A stretch of DNA of 64,000 nt, taken from contig JAQJVL010000290.1 of the NCBI GenBank assembly GCA_035578905.1, forward strand, positions 434,001 to 498,000, read 5' to 3'. This document shows positions 36,945-48,989 of the stretch, in pieces. The first letter of the stretch is position 1. Each line of letters begins with the position of its first letter. The stretch comes from Stictocephala bisonia (lineage: Eukaryota; Arthropoda; Insecta; Hemiptera; Membracidae). The notes under the pieces are model-generated. The model saw nothing but the letters and a program-made list of their open reading frames with translations. It had not been told where the DNA came from and ran no database searches. Position numbers and translations under genes: made by a program.

Positions 36945-37085
36945 ATTTGACATGGGCCTGCAGGCCTGTGCCTGAACTTTATTTAAGGAGTGAATTACTT
37001 ACCGTTAGCCCACTTGGGCATTCGATCCTTGGACCTTGCCCTCCGCAGTCCAAAACATTGGCCACTTAGCCACCATGCCGGCAAG
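36945..37085 (-). mobile_element. tRNA-derived SINE, copy B
   Basis: On the minus strand the order is: A-box region GCATGGTGGCTAAGTGG, B-box-like GGATCGAATGCC (37017-37028), then a tail with TTCACTCCTTAAATAAAG and GGCACAGGCCTGCAGGCCCA. This is the most complete copy of the family also seen at 12.1 and 42.6 kb. The 61-codon plus-strand frame across it is a by-product. Confidence 0.75.
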
Positions 37086-39619
37086 TTCATGTTCATGTGA
37101 AGATTCTCTTCATACAGTTAGCAAATTTAAGTACGTTTTCAAATAGAATAACATTCAATCTAAGTCTGTGTGATTTTAAAAGATAATTTCATAAGACTTA
37201 TTTAGTTTTTTTTTTACATTAGGATTTAATCTACAGCTACAGTTTCAAAACAGTTTTATTCATTGTTGGAAGTGGTATCTTTGGGTCTGGTTGGAAATTA
37301 AGGAATAAGGCTTTACATTTTCTTGTAATAGTTTAATGTTGGCGCTTGACAAAATCATCAATACTTTCACGTTTGCTATGAAAAATTTTGGATTATACGC
37401 TAAATAAATTATTTCGTTTGAATCCTTTTATTGACTTTTCTTATGAAAACCTATAACATTCCCTTAATCATATAAATGTTATTTTAATAAAATAATGAGC
37501 TAAATTAATTCAGCAAAAAACATAAATAGTAGTAAAGTGAAATTCTATAAACGTCTCTGAAAATTGTAAATGCATGAGCTACAAAGCATTAAGGTTTTCA
37601 AACTGTCTTATATAACACATTTATTGCACCACATCAACGCTCCATTTACTATGCATGACAGTCGCATTAGTTTTATGTACGAAAACAACAGCCTTATTGG
37701 TTAAGACCGTTAACGGGCCCTCCAAGAAAACATTTTATTGACTAAAAGTTTTATATCGTGCTTTTTTAAACTGGCTTTTATTTAAATTTCAATGGTGTAG
37801 CTTATTAGTGTTTAACAGAGACGATGTCGGATGATAGGGACAATCTAAAATCAAATGACGTCGTTCATTCGTAATGACATAAAAGTCATGCACAATAATC
37901 ATACGCTCATTTTATCCCTAGCAATAACATTGCGAGTTCCTTTTAGGTACAATCTTCATTAAAAATGGGCACATTTGAAGTAGACATTGAAGGTTTAATA
38001 TGTATTTAGTTTTAAAGTCCAATTCAACGCTTCTTACTCCTCAAACACAGATGGGTTGGGGGGAGGGTACGCTATCAACGTTAAGATATTTCACACACAT
38101 CCTTCCAGCAATAACACTACTTGCCAGACTATCTAGTCACCCTGCTTACGGTTGACTATTGTATATCTAAAACGACTCATTAGCTTGCGTTCACAAGAAA
38201 TTACGAAAACTCTTAACAAAATTATCAAAGTAATTAGATATGTATTAGGCTTGGTAACTTTGCTCATATCAACACTACATGAGAAACATGAGAAAAATGG
38301 AGCTCATTAAGTTCAAATCCATAAAACAAAAAATTAAAAAAAAAATATGAGGTTTAAATGTTTAAGTAGATACTCGTGTTATCCTATATAAAAAATTAAC
38401 TGGGACCCAAAATTAAGTTATTTTAAAGTTATTCAGATCACCTCACTCACAAATATAGAACGACCATAAATCTTACGATATAGCGTTCACATGAAAGTAT
38501 GATAAATACTTCATAAATACCAACGTACTGGATAGAAATAAAATAATTTTAGCAATTTTTATGAATATAAACTCCATAAACATTTACTTTCAACTGCAAT
38601 AATTTCCGATATTTATAATTACAGTAGTTGGTATTTCCTAACATTACATATGGCATTGAAGATATAAATTCAATAGTCATTGTATAATTGATTCTTATTG
38701 TATAACAAAAAGAGAGAAAAGTGTGAGACGATTTCTCTATACGAGATGTGCTAACCTAACCTGTAATAAATCTAGATTTATGAACGAGTTTCCGGAAAAG
38801 CTAATGGAGTAGAAATCTCCTTCCTTATCGTGACTTCAGAAACTTGTTAAATACAATTTGCAGTAGTTTACTGGCCGATGAGATGTGCATTATTACTTGG
38901 ATTAAATCATAACAGATTTATTTCCATCATATTACTGATGTTTACTCTCGTTATAATAATGTTTACACGTGTATAACTAATGTGTAAATGGGGTTTCACA
39001 GTTGGTATTCGACTACACATAAATTCTATAAAACCAATAAAATGCTGTACAATTCACGCTCAAATCATGATTAAAAAGGAATGTTCAATAATACTACAGT
39101 TAATTTATTACTACTATTACATTATTATTACAATCATATCTTATTATTTTTGAATTTTCATCTTTCAAAACCGGATTTGTTAAAAATTTATTTATATTCC
39201 TTGCTCTGGTTTCTCCTTCTTGAAAATGATCTCTTCTGCGGAAATATACATTGATTTGTCAGAATTTTGCTTTTTTCCGATATTGCAAATTCCTTTCAAG
39301 TGTTTTTTTTTCTAAACCTATCAACTATCTCAATGTAAGGCTTAAAGAATTATAGTACCTATGCCAAAATATTAAAATCTGAATATATCATTCCTTGACC
39401 TTTTTCCAAGGTTTGTAAGGCTTTCAGTCTAAAATGTTTCTGAACTTCTTTAGTTTGAAATGTTTTTCATCATCTTCTATTAAGTTCTGTTCTGTTCTGT
39501 TTCAACATAATTGTGTATGTTCAACACAGTATCTATCAATTAAATATATGGTGAATTACAGACGATGTTTTAATAGCAAATGCATTTTTAGTACTTTCAT
39601 TATAATATGATTAACACTC
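37086..39619. other. AT-rich non-coding DNA
   Basis: No gene or tandem array. GGTTAAGACCGTTAACGGGC near 37700 is a local near-palindrome. Confidence 0.4.
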
Positions 39620-39710
39620 TTAGCAACCAATAGTAGGGTTAATAGTAAGAGAAGACTTTTTAGTCCCATATCTGCCCTTTGTACACAATTGTGTGCAATA
39701 AAGCCATTAA
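39620..39710 (+). repeat. retrotransposon 3'-end remnant, plus strand
   Basis: AAGAGAAGACTTTTTAGTCCC is the complement of the hairpin motif at 6303 and 53437, and is followed by GCAATAAAGCC, as expected near a retroelement 3' end. Only the terminal ~80 bases are recognisable. Confidence 0.4.
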
Positions 39711-42549
39711 TATTATATACTTCGTTTCAGCAATAGACTGCCTTTAAACACACCTTCTGTCAAGTAATAGAACATTATCAACATGTTTAATCTATTTCTA
39801 GTTTATTTGTACTTTGTTCAGGCAACTAAGACTTATTCTCAGTATTCAATTTAATTTAGCTATATTATAAACATATATTTACATCCATATTGAATAGTTT
39901 AGTGTTAACTATCATACAATTTAAAGGTTAGACGGTTTTTATGAAAATATGTTACAGACCTGGTACGTCCTCTCTTGTGACCTGCCGAGTAGATATGTGT
40001 TTCTACAGCCCCTCGCTAACCTATACAGCTACCCACTCGCCCTACACGTGAATACAGAGCTGTATACCACTCAATATAGGTGCTGACGACTTAGAAATTA
40101 TGTGTACCCGAGTTGAATGAAAGCTGTTAACTAAGGAGCTAAGAGGCCAATGAATAATCCAATCACAATATAACATTCCTCGTTTAACCTAATTGTGCGT
40201 TATGGTGTATGGGTTTTTAATTTTTATTCTAAGAGTTAGTAATTTTTTTCCTGGTTGGAACAAAAGAGTACTGGGATTTATACTTGTTTTCACTGTGCAT
40301 CAAATAATTAACACTTTCACTACTCAAAACCTATTAATGCATTACATTCAAATTTTAACAAGTGGTTAACTAAATTGATTTCTTTAAGTTTCATATATTT
40401 CAGAATTTTAATTTTCCAAGAAAAAAGTACTTATCAATTTCCTGAAAGAAAGTTTTCTTGGCCTCTGGAGGCCGTTAAATGAATTACTTGGTGACAACGA
40501 AATCCTTCCGATTTGTGTTGTTATGATACATTACTTTTATATGCGTTAGTAAATTCAGTGAATATATGTGGGTGGGTTGTGAATTAATAAGGGTTATGAA
40601 TTTACTTAAAAGCATTTAGTCTTTGTTCTTACGAAATAAGGTGGACTGATTTTAGAAAATCCTGTTTTCTGGTAGCCAGGGTAACTGTAAGACCAACATT
40701 TTATTATGGTATCCTTACCACTATGTATTGTTTTGATTTTTAACCAAGTGATTGGGCCTGGTGAATAGTTCGACAAATGAACATTATCCACCACACAATA
40801 TTGACACGTTAGTAAAGGCCACCCCCATGGCAACCATTGAGTGACTACAATGACATGAGTAAGAACGCTGAGAAAAACCATTTCCACTACACTTCACCTT
40901 CCCTAAAAGTAGCTGGGACACAGCAATACACCAGAGTGTAAATTGGTATTTATGTTCGGCTATGTTTACCGGTGTAATAGCAGTCGAGCCGTCTAGGTGG
41001 TACATGTCACAGATGTAAATGGCTCGGTAGCTTGTGGTCAACGGTCGCTATCAATATTCCGGTCGCCTGTCCCCGGTGACGTGGCGGCGTCGCAACGTCT
41101 TGGGCAACCATAGGTAACCACACAAATATGGTAATCAGCTAACCTCCATTGTTGTCACTGTGTGAAATATCTCGACAAGAAGTGGACATACATGGTCCAC
41201 GATAATCACACTAACGAGGGTGTGCGATACCAGGATGGATAGGAAGTTTACACTTTCTGTAGTAGATAAACAACAACAATATATAAAGATTAATGACGCA
41301 TTTATTGGTTGAAAAGTTGAGTAATCTACTTTTGTATTAAGTTTGTCTTACTGGTTTGTATTACTATTCGTTAAACTGAAATAAATATTCGTACATATTC
41401 ACTAAATACTTTCAAAATGTGATTGGTTTAAAATATAGTAATTTCATTCATTAATCATACTAAAACAATATCTTTTACTTCTAACTATGAGTAAGTTTCA
41501 AGAAATGTTTTTTAATATCTATAATATTTGAGTCTTTTGTCTAAACAAATAATGCAGGTGAATAGATTGAAAAAGCTATATTATTTAATATATGTGATAA
41601 ATGTTTCGATTGGAGTCTGAAATAGCAAGTAACAGAACAAAGTAATAAAACTAGGTCATATTTCTAATGAATAAATACATTACAGAAATTAGGATAACAG
41701 TTGTTATCGTTAATGTAAACGTAGATTACTGTTGTCTAGTAGCATAAGTATTTTATTTTTTACAGATTATATTTACATTTCTGAAAAAGAGTAGTTTAAA
41801 ATGTTTTGGAAGGGAGAACTGTAATACGAGGTAAATAAGAGGATTACAGTTCTTCTCGTATAATGGATTGTTCCGAAAGAAGAAAAATAGCGTATTGATT
41901 TTTCTAATTAATTAAAAAATTTTAAAAAATATTTTTTTAAGATAGATTAGCACTGTAAAGTCCTATTCCACACAAATTTATCACTGACATTAATTTTTTG
42001 TAATTAAGTAAATTATAAACTATTAGTTACAAAATTATCTTAAATGTTTAAAAATACTCTCTAACAAGCAAAATAAATACTGGTATCTTTAACATATTAC
42101 TATCAAATTACAATACAATTATATATTGTATAGCTAAAAATATAATAAGTAAATATTGTTAAAACAGTTATCTCGAATACCAGTTAAAGTAACTTTTGTT
42201 TGGTTCCACTCACACGTATTGTTTAGTGATGTTAAAGTTTACTGAAAACCATCGTAGTTACTTAAATAGTGTTGTCTTATCTGGTTTGATATAGCTATGT
42301 AGATTCCACATCACTACAATACATAGACAAATAGATATATTCGAATGGTATTTCGGTCGAGGAAGTTACCTACCAACTGTCAGCAGGTTTAGGAGATTTC
42401 AAATCGTAGTATACACCGCAGTATTTTAGTTCATTGACTTATTTATAAACTGTCAGATATGGCAGTGGTCTTATCGCGTTAGTTTAGGAGTCATGCCATA
42501 TTTCAGTACTGCAGTTGTTGAAAGCAAAGAGTCAAATACAGTGCAAATA
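39711..42549. other. non-coding DNA with a GC-richer patch
   Basis: Bases about 40660-41250 are more GC-balanced, with CCGGTGACGTGGCGGCGTCG near 41070 and overlapping minus-strand frames (40606-40887, 40784-41041), none recognised. AGAACTGTAAT at 41815-41825 is inverted at 41843-41853. Confidence 0.35.
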
Positions 42550-42685
42550 GTGCCACTTGCGGGTATGGTGTCTAAGGCTTACGACTGTGGAGTGTGAGGT
42601 TTGAATCTCAACTGAGCTTTAGGTACTTATTTCACTCTTTAAATAAAGGTCACGCACATGCCTGTATACCCATATGAACTGATGA
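42550..42685 (+). mobile_element. tRNA-derived SINE, copy C
   Basis: In order: GGTATGGTGTCTAAGGC (A-box region), GACTGTGGAGTGTGAGG, B-box-like GGTTTGAATCT (42598-42608), then the family tail TTCACTCTTTAAATAAAGG and GCACATGCCTGTATACCCAT. Orientation is opposite to copies A and B. Confidence 0.7.
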
Positions 42686-43304
42686 GTGAAGTTAAAAAAG
42701 AAAAGTTAAGATACCATTTCGTTCGGGGTGTTATCTACCAACTGTCAGATCGAACAACAAAATAATATCACAGGTTATACATTGTAAATGCTCCATTACT
42801 GCAGGCGATGGCACGTGAAGTGGCCAGCAGCAAAGGTTGTATAGCATTGTGGTCGAGATCCAATTATGATAGCAATGACGGAGTGGCCAAATATTGTTGC
42901 CAAGTATTTCCGGTCACAATGGACCCAATAATAGGTCCATAATCTTGATCGAACGACTGATTACTTCTTTAGTGAACGTCAGTGGTCTCATTCCTTCAAT
43001 GACATTATACTATTGCCTCTATCTATTAACTGAGAATAGCATTTTTATCGTATTTTTATATCAAGATAGGCATTGAATTGACGAGTAAAAATACGTGAAC
43101 GTCATACGTAAAATGTAAAGAGTGTGCAGAGAATGTCAGCTTGTTAGTTTTAATCCCATAAGAACAATGTTTTTTTTAGTATCCATAATTTTTCGTTTTT
43201 TATTGATCAGCAGTTGTGTATTCAGTGTAATTTTAAACGTTATCATATTACGCACTGGGTTTACTTTTGTTATTTTGAATAAATACGCCTAGTTTTATTA
43301 AAAT
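42686..43304. other. AT-rich spacer
   Basis: Contains one unrecognised 60-codon frame (42894-43076) with no supporting signal. Confidence 0.35.
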
Positions 43305-43601
43305 ACTACCACTTGATAAATATTCAATTGCTCTAAAAACTGTTCCCCAACCGTTTTTACGTCCACTGTGGTATTCTTTATCCGCTAGGAATCCGATATC
43401 GCTGGCCTTATCTTATCGCTTTCCAAGAACTTACACACGGAGAGCACATTCAGTGGTACGTCAGTTGGATTTACCAGTTTGTGATCACGTTTAGTAGCCA
43501 CCTAACCTAAACTGACTTAACTTAACCGTAATTGTGATAAAAAAAAAATACTAGTAGTGAAGTAACGGAGAAAGTAGTGGTAGTAAATTAACGGAAAAGG
43601 T
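43305..43601. mobile_element. TIR element, copy 1 of 3 (left end eroded)
   Basis: Shares its whole interior with copies at 45139-45487 and 60024-60348: ACTACCACTTGATA, GTTCCCCAA, TTTTTACGTCCACTG, TTTCCAAGAACTTACAC, GGATTTACCAGTTTGTGATC, TTTAGTAGCCACCTAACC. The right end has AGTAGTGGTAGTAAATTAACG. The outer part of the left terminus is missing; only ACTACCACTTG remains. Confidence 0.85.
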
Positions 43602-45138
43602 TCAAAAATAACTGTTTAATTTGTATGCGCATGATCGTATGTCTGGTTCGAAAATAAAGTTTTTCTTGCGAGATTAAAACAAACATTGCCGACAGCCTTT
43701 GCAGACTCTTAATTTCCTCATTTAAATTGTGCATATAAAGAAAATTATGTTTATAAGAATCATACAGTTTTCAATTTATTGCGAAAAAATGTATCGTTAC
43801 CTGCCATTGTATGTAATTTAAAGTTTATAGACCATTATTTATTGATACACTAAAAAATATTTATCATATAACTGTCCAAGCAATGTCTTCATAGATTACT
43901 TAATAAAATTATGACATGCAAACTATTACAGTGATAATATGCTTAAACTTGTGTTGTGTTACGTAATATCTAAACATTACCAGTATGATGATATAAGACA
44001 TTAAAATGCTATACAGTATATAGTACTGGACAAAATAAGTCAAAATGTCTATTAACCCGTGAAGACAAATTTGAGCACTTTGAAATTACATTTAATTAAC
44101 ACATTTACAAAAACATAAACAGGAGACTAGCGATTTTAATTTAATAATGATACTTTCATAACAGTTCTTATTTGTACAGTATCATAATTTATATTAAAAA
44201 ATATCAACATCAGTCATCTTTTACCAAATAAAATTTTATTGATTGTAAAGTTGTGGCATTCGTTTTTGTTTGCCAAGCAATTGTAATGATGTGCGTACAA
44301 GAAGTCTTTCATTACGGTTAGGATCTTTAATATGAAGACCTCTTAGCTCACATAGTAATAATGCCCTTTAATATACAGTATGCATTATTTAAGGTGAAAA
44401 AGTATTTTTAATTTTTTTGTTAACTGTTAGGGTATAGTATCGATTTTATTAACACTAAAAGCAAAAAACATATTAAAGCAGGTAAGAACTTTAAATATAT
44501 ATATTATAATTTATTACAATATTATTACATACCGTATGGCCTTTATATGTGTTTTTAAATATTCACTGTCATTACTTTAATGTTATTAAACTTTGTATCT
44601 AACAGAATGTTCGATCACACTGTTTATAAAGTGGGTTTATAATTCAGAGTGGTAAATGTCAATATATACTTAATTTTGTTCCAATGTAAAGTTTATAATT
44701 TAACAATACGTGAAGTGGAAAATTACAGTTCCTATTGTCTTTATTTTCAATATTTTATTTATTTTATATTTATGACCACATTGAACCATTTTAGTCATTT
44801 ATTTAAGCAATTTAATTGTCTCTGTTCCTCATTACTACATCTTCTTGACGCCAAATATTCCTTCGTTCTCTCGAATCCTGCATTTCATTTTGCTTGATTT
44901 ATTTTCTTTTGCTTTAAACTTTACATGTTTTCTTTCAGGTCCTTTTAGGCTTGTTTGTTTTCTCTTTTAAATCCTCTATTTATAGGTTTACTCTTTTATG
45001 TCTTCTTTTATTTGCATAATCCAAATGGGTGATGCTTACTTTCTTCATAGTTTATAACATTCTCATTATAATAGGATTTATTCTATGTTTTTATAAGTGT
45101 TGGCTTCTTGGCCTCCAACATAACTCTTTATTGATCTA
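43602..45138. other. AT-rich non-coding DNA between two TIR elements
   Basis: An 82-codon plus-strand frame (44649-44897) is hydrophobic and AT-biased and not supported as a gene. Confidence 0.35.
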
Positions 45139-45487
45139 GGATCTTTTCCGTTAATTCACTACATCTACTTTTTTTTAAATTTTATTTCACTACCACTTGA
45201 TACATATTCTATTGCTCTAAAAATTGTTCCCCAATCATTTTTACGTCCACTGTAGTATTCCTTATCCGCTAGGAACCCGATATCACTGGCCTGATCTTAT
45301 CGCATTCCAAGAACTTACACGTGGCATAAGTTAATTAATAATTGGATTTACCAGTTTGTGATCAACTTTAGTAGCCACCTAACCTAACCTAATCTGATCT
45401 AACCTAACCTAATTATAATTGCGATAAAAAAGTAGTGATAGTGAAGTAACGGAAAAAGTAGTGGTAGTGAATTAACGAAAAAGATCC
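45139..45487. mobile_element. TIR element, copy 2 of 3 (most complete ends)
   Basis: Left end GGATCTTTTCCGTTAATTCA at 45139 is inverted at the right end (to 45487), which reads GGATCTTTTTCGTTAATTCA on the other strand. Inside the right end a second, similar block (AGTGAAGTAACGGAAAAAG) lies in tandem with the outer one, so the terminal repeat is built from two ~26-bp subunits. The interior includes a CCTAACCTAA run. No coding frame is present: non-autonomous element, superfamily undetermined. Confidence 0.88.
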
Positions 45488-46059
45488 CCGTCTACTATAT
45501 TCAGTAAAATGCTACTGGCCTTTACTCCCAATCCGTTTACATCCCATATTTAAACTACTTAATTTTTTTTATAGATTTAAGCGATGCTTGATGATGTAGT
45601 GTCATGTTTCAGTAATGATGACTCTACTATATCTCTTCTCTCTAGTGATAGTGTTACCGTCATATAATCAAGACGCCATTTGTCATCGCCATCAGTGGCG
45701 GTGTACGTGTGTAGGTAGTATAGGTGCTTCACCTTGGCAGTTCATCCTCTGTCTCTGTGCTCAATCCCTAATGATTTAATCTGAAATGTTCCTGATGGTG
45801 CAAATTTTAATATTTATTTATTGTAAATTTACATTTAATCCATGTTCATCTTAGAAATGAGACATTGAAGATTTTAGAGCTGTGCAGAGTTATGCAAAAT
45901 TAGCCGGTTTCCATAAAATAAGCAAGAATGCTTCTCAAACTTATCCTACACCGACTGGTACTTTTGTATAAAATTAGGTATTGAAATAAATGTTTTGTTT
46001 TGTGGTTTTACGTTGCCACAAGTACTGCAGCTTTTCGGAGGTTAATAAGCAGACATGAA

Positions 46060-46332
46060 AACTGACTTTACTAAAAGGTGGAGTTAGAACTATTAATTAG
46101 TTCCTCTCTTCCACTCAACCTTATTTACAAAAATACATTTCTTTTATTATATGAAATTCAGACAGTAGGAAAATAAATTCCTTAAATATCGACTCATAAT
46201 TCATAATAATAAAACCAATAACTTATATATAAAAATCAAAATTGCAAAAATGCATTACTGATGCATAAAAATATTTTAGATGTAAGTAAATATTCAGATA
46301 TGTAGATAACATCACCCGTTTTCATTCATACC
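46060..46332 (-). repeat. 3' untranslated region of the CR1-like element
   Basis: It follows the stop codon at 46333-46335 on the minus strand. Near the 3' end GAACTA-TTAAT-TAGTTC (46087-46103) forms a 6-bp stem. The flanks (AAGGTTGAGTGGAAGAGAGG and, beyond, a CTCCACCTTTTAG block) correspond to those of the 53.4-kb copy, where the stem is GGACT/AGTCC. A 3' hairpin recognised by the reverse transcriptase is typical of CR1-like elements. Confidence 0.55.
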
Positions 46333-48165
46333 TCACACATACAAATCACTCATGAAACGCGACCCCCACTCACCCCTATAGGCCTCGCAAAGCAGGTCCC
46401 TCACTTCCAACCCGAAAAGAGCGTGCTTATCAATGGCCCTGATATTGTCAGGGAGCAAATTCCATAAGCGAAAAGCAGAAATAGTAAAAGAGTTGCTATA
46501 GAGAGTGGTGTAATGAATAGGCTCCCTGACGTGTTTTTCTGGTGCTGATATCAGAGATGAACTTGAAACACTCGGACAAGTATTCGGGAGATCTAGTGTT
46601 TAATATATTAAACATAATATTAAGGATGTGGTATTCACGAAATTGTTTGCAAATAAATCTAATACAGCAGTTGTGTGCTCTTTGAAGCTTGTCCGAGAGC
46701 TTAACAGTCATGTCATTGAACACCACGTCAGAGTAGATGAAGTGAGGCATAACTAGAGTTTTAATAGCATCACTTTAACAGAAAATGGTAGATAGGAAGC
46801 ACACCGTTTAAGACTATGGATGCTAGCAAACACCCTACCACATACCAGCGTAACATGATCAGTCCAACTCAAAGTTTTGGTCATAGTAAGTCCTACATTC
46901 TTCACACTGTCGGAGTAGTCGAGAGTATTGCCATTTAGTTTCAGTCTAGGAAAGTCAGTGGAATTGATTTGTCGAAGCAGTCTAAAATGTCCAATAAGAA
47001 TAGTCTTGGTTTTATCATGATTTAACATTAGTCCATGTCTCTGAGCCCAAGCAGTTATTGGAGCAATATCAAGGTTCATTTGTAAAACAACTCGATGAGA
47101 CCCAGCAATAGGGAAATGTTGATAAATCTGTAAGTTATCAGCATACAAGTGATATTTAGAGAAAAATATGTCAGCTGTTACATCGTCAATGTAAAATGAG
47201 AAAAGCAGAGGTCCTAAGACGGATCCCTGCGGCACACCTCGGATCACAGGTTTCCATTCGGACATGCCCTCCTAGTACGCACACATTGGTGACGCCCCGA
47301 CAAGTAGGACCCGACCCAGTCCACAAAGCTATCAGAAAACCCATATTTATTTAGTTTCAGAAGGAACAAGAGATGGTAAACAGAGTTGAAAGCCTTAGAG
47401 AGGTCAAAAAGGGTTAATATTGAAATATTCCTCTTGTCCATTGCATGCCTTGTATCATCGGTGATTTTCAGAAGGGCTGTTGTAGTGCTGTGATTAGGTC
47501 GGAAACCAGATTGAAAGATATATATTAGTTTACTGTTTAAAAGATAATTATTATATTTGCTTATGAAAAACTCTTTCAAGGCATTTGGACAAGGCGGGAA
47601 GAATATTTATTGGTCGTAAATCAGAAGGAGATAGAGGATTTGAAATTTTGGGTATAGGTTGTACAATAAGAGATTTCCAGGCACTGGGGAAAGTAGTTGT
47701 CACTAAAGAAAAATTAAATATTGCTGTAATTACAGGTATTGTCTTTGCATACCCCTGTTGGTAGGGTATGTTTTGTAAATTTTATTGAAGTACTGTCAGC
47801 TCTGACTGCGTTATTGGTTATGAAATTTAGGCTTTGAGAACTTCTCCATCAGTAGCCAAACGGAATGAGAATTTATGAAGAGGCCTTGGAAAAGGAGAAC
47901 GGGTGAGTTCATTGACGTAAATTTTTGCTTTTGAAAAATCAATAGGAATATTAGTGAAGTAATCATTAATAGCATCATGGCTTACGTTAATGGAAACATT
48001 AGGATTTGACTTCCCAATCCGCAGCTCCTTAACTTTTGTCCAGAGTGATTTAGTGAACTTTTTCTTGTCAGATAATGATCGGTAATAATGTCTAATTTTA
48101 GAATTACGGATATATTTTTAGTTTTTGTTTACGTGCTGACATAGATTACGTTTTATAATATTTAA
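46333..48165 (-). pseudogene. 5'-truncated CR1-like non-LTR retrotransposon polymerase, dead
   Basis: Minus-strand remnant of the reverse-transcriptase ORF of a non-LTR retrotransposon. In order from about 48165: linker; SLIVQPIPKIS and LRPINILPALSK (RT domain 1); FQSGFRPNHSTTTALL (domain 2); LTLFDLSKAFNSV (motif A, first Asp near 47403 kept); [20 protein letters not shown] (motif B); YADNLQIY (motif C, usually YADD; the second catalytic Asp is Asn at 47134-47136); C-terminal ISAFRLWNLLPDNIRAIDKH; stop at 46333-46335. Coding continuity is broken by stops around 47.8 kb and frameshifts near 47780, 47570, 47265 and 46755. The endonuclease domain is absent, consistent with 5' truncation on insertion. 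Clade assignment to the CR1 group is inferred from motif style and the 3' hairpin without a poly-A tail. Not functional. Confidence 0.9.
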
Positions 48166-48386
48166 TGACCCATACAATTGTTTTTGTGGGAATACGAAAG
48201 TTAGTCTATAAGTATTATTTTACTATAGTGGCTTAAATCCATATGGTATTATCAGATGTGTGGTTGTTGAGTATCGTATGTTGTCATAGTAATTAGCTCG
48301 CACAGCATGATGATGAGTAACATGGGCTTGTTTATTATTTCTCAGTTACCACTCTCCAAACACTAATCTGGAAAGATTCCAATTGG

Positions 48387-48420
48387 TCCTTCATAAAAAT
48401 TGGTTAATTTTTATGAAGGA
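48387..48420. repeat. 15-bp perfect hairpin
   Basis: TCCTTCATAAAAATT at 48387-48401 is exactly inverted at 48406-48420 around a GGTT loop. Confidence 0.85.
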
Positions 48421-48924
48421 ACCCAGAGAATTACGTTAATTTCAACAAGTTCACTAACCTAATATTAAATTATTTTAAAATATGGAAATCTCTTACAGTA
48501 CAAATCACACAATTTTTAGTCAGTGATAAGGAAGTTGTATTTATAAGATAAAGTAAAGTGATTAGCAGAAGTCACAGAGTGAGCAATTATTTATTGATGG
48601 AGGGTTTGTACTCTAAATGATAAGAATTGTTCTTTTATTGCGCTGCCACATTACTGGATTCATTAGCAGAGTATATTTCTAGGTTGTGTGTTTGGAAAAA
48701 CTGTAATTCTTCTTAAAAATAAGTTCATCATCTCAATTATAAAAAGGCATCAAAAAACAACTTAAATTCATTTATATTTATGATCATTATATTTACAAAC
48801 ATAAAAGTCAATATGGATTTGAAATTAATTAAATGGTGAGTTGAGCGAACGTAATATTTGTTAAAAGCTTCTTTCCTGATAAATTGGCTTTAAATAATAA
48901 CCCAATGACACATGCATATGTTGG

Positions 48925-48985
48925 TAAGCAGACGTTTGTCGACATTAACTGTGATTGGGATCGAACCGGGTATCTCGATGATGTG
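48925..48985 (-). repeat. tRNA-like sequence, possible SINE head
   Basis: On the minus strand CGGTTCGATCC (48958-48968) matches the B-box consensus closely, within GATACCCGGTTCGATCCCAA. A clear A-box and acceptor stem were not found, so this is more likely a SINE remnant than a tRNA gene. Confidence 0.4.
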
Positions 48986-48989
48986 ATGA

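Noticed and set aside
40606..41041. Overlapping minus-strand frames in a GC-richer patch
   Set aside because: No recognisable domain or splice signals; kept only as a described region.
46496..47579. Three separate minus-strand genes of 84-170 codons
   Set aside because: Their products are consecutive parts of one retrotransposon polymerase split by frameshifts.
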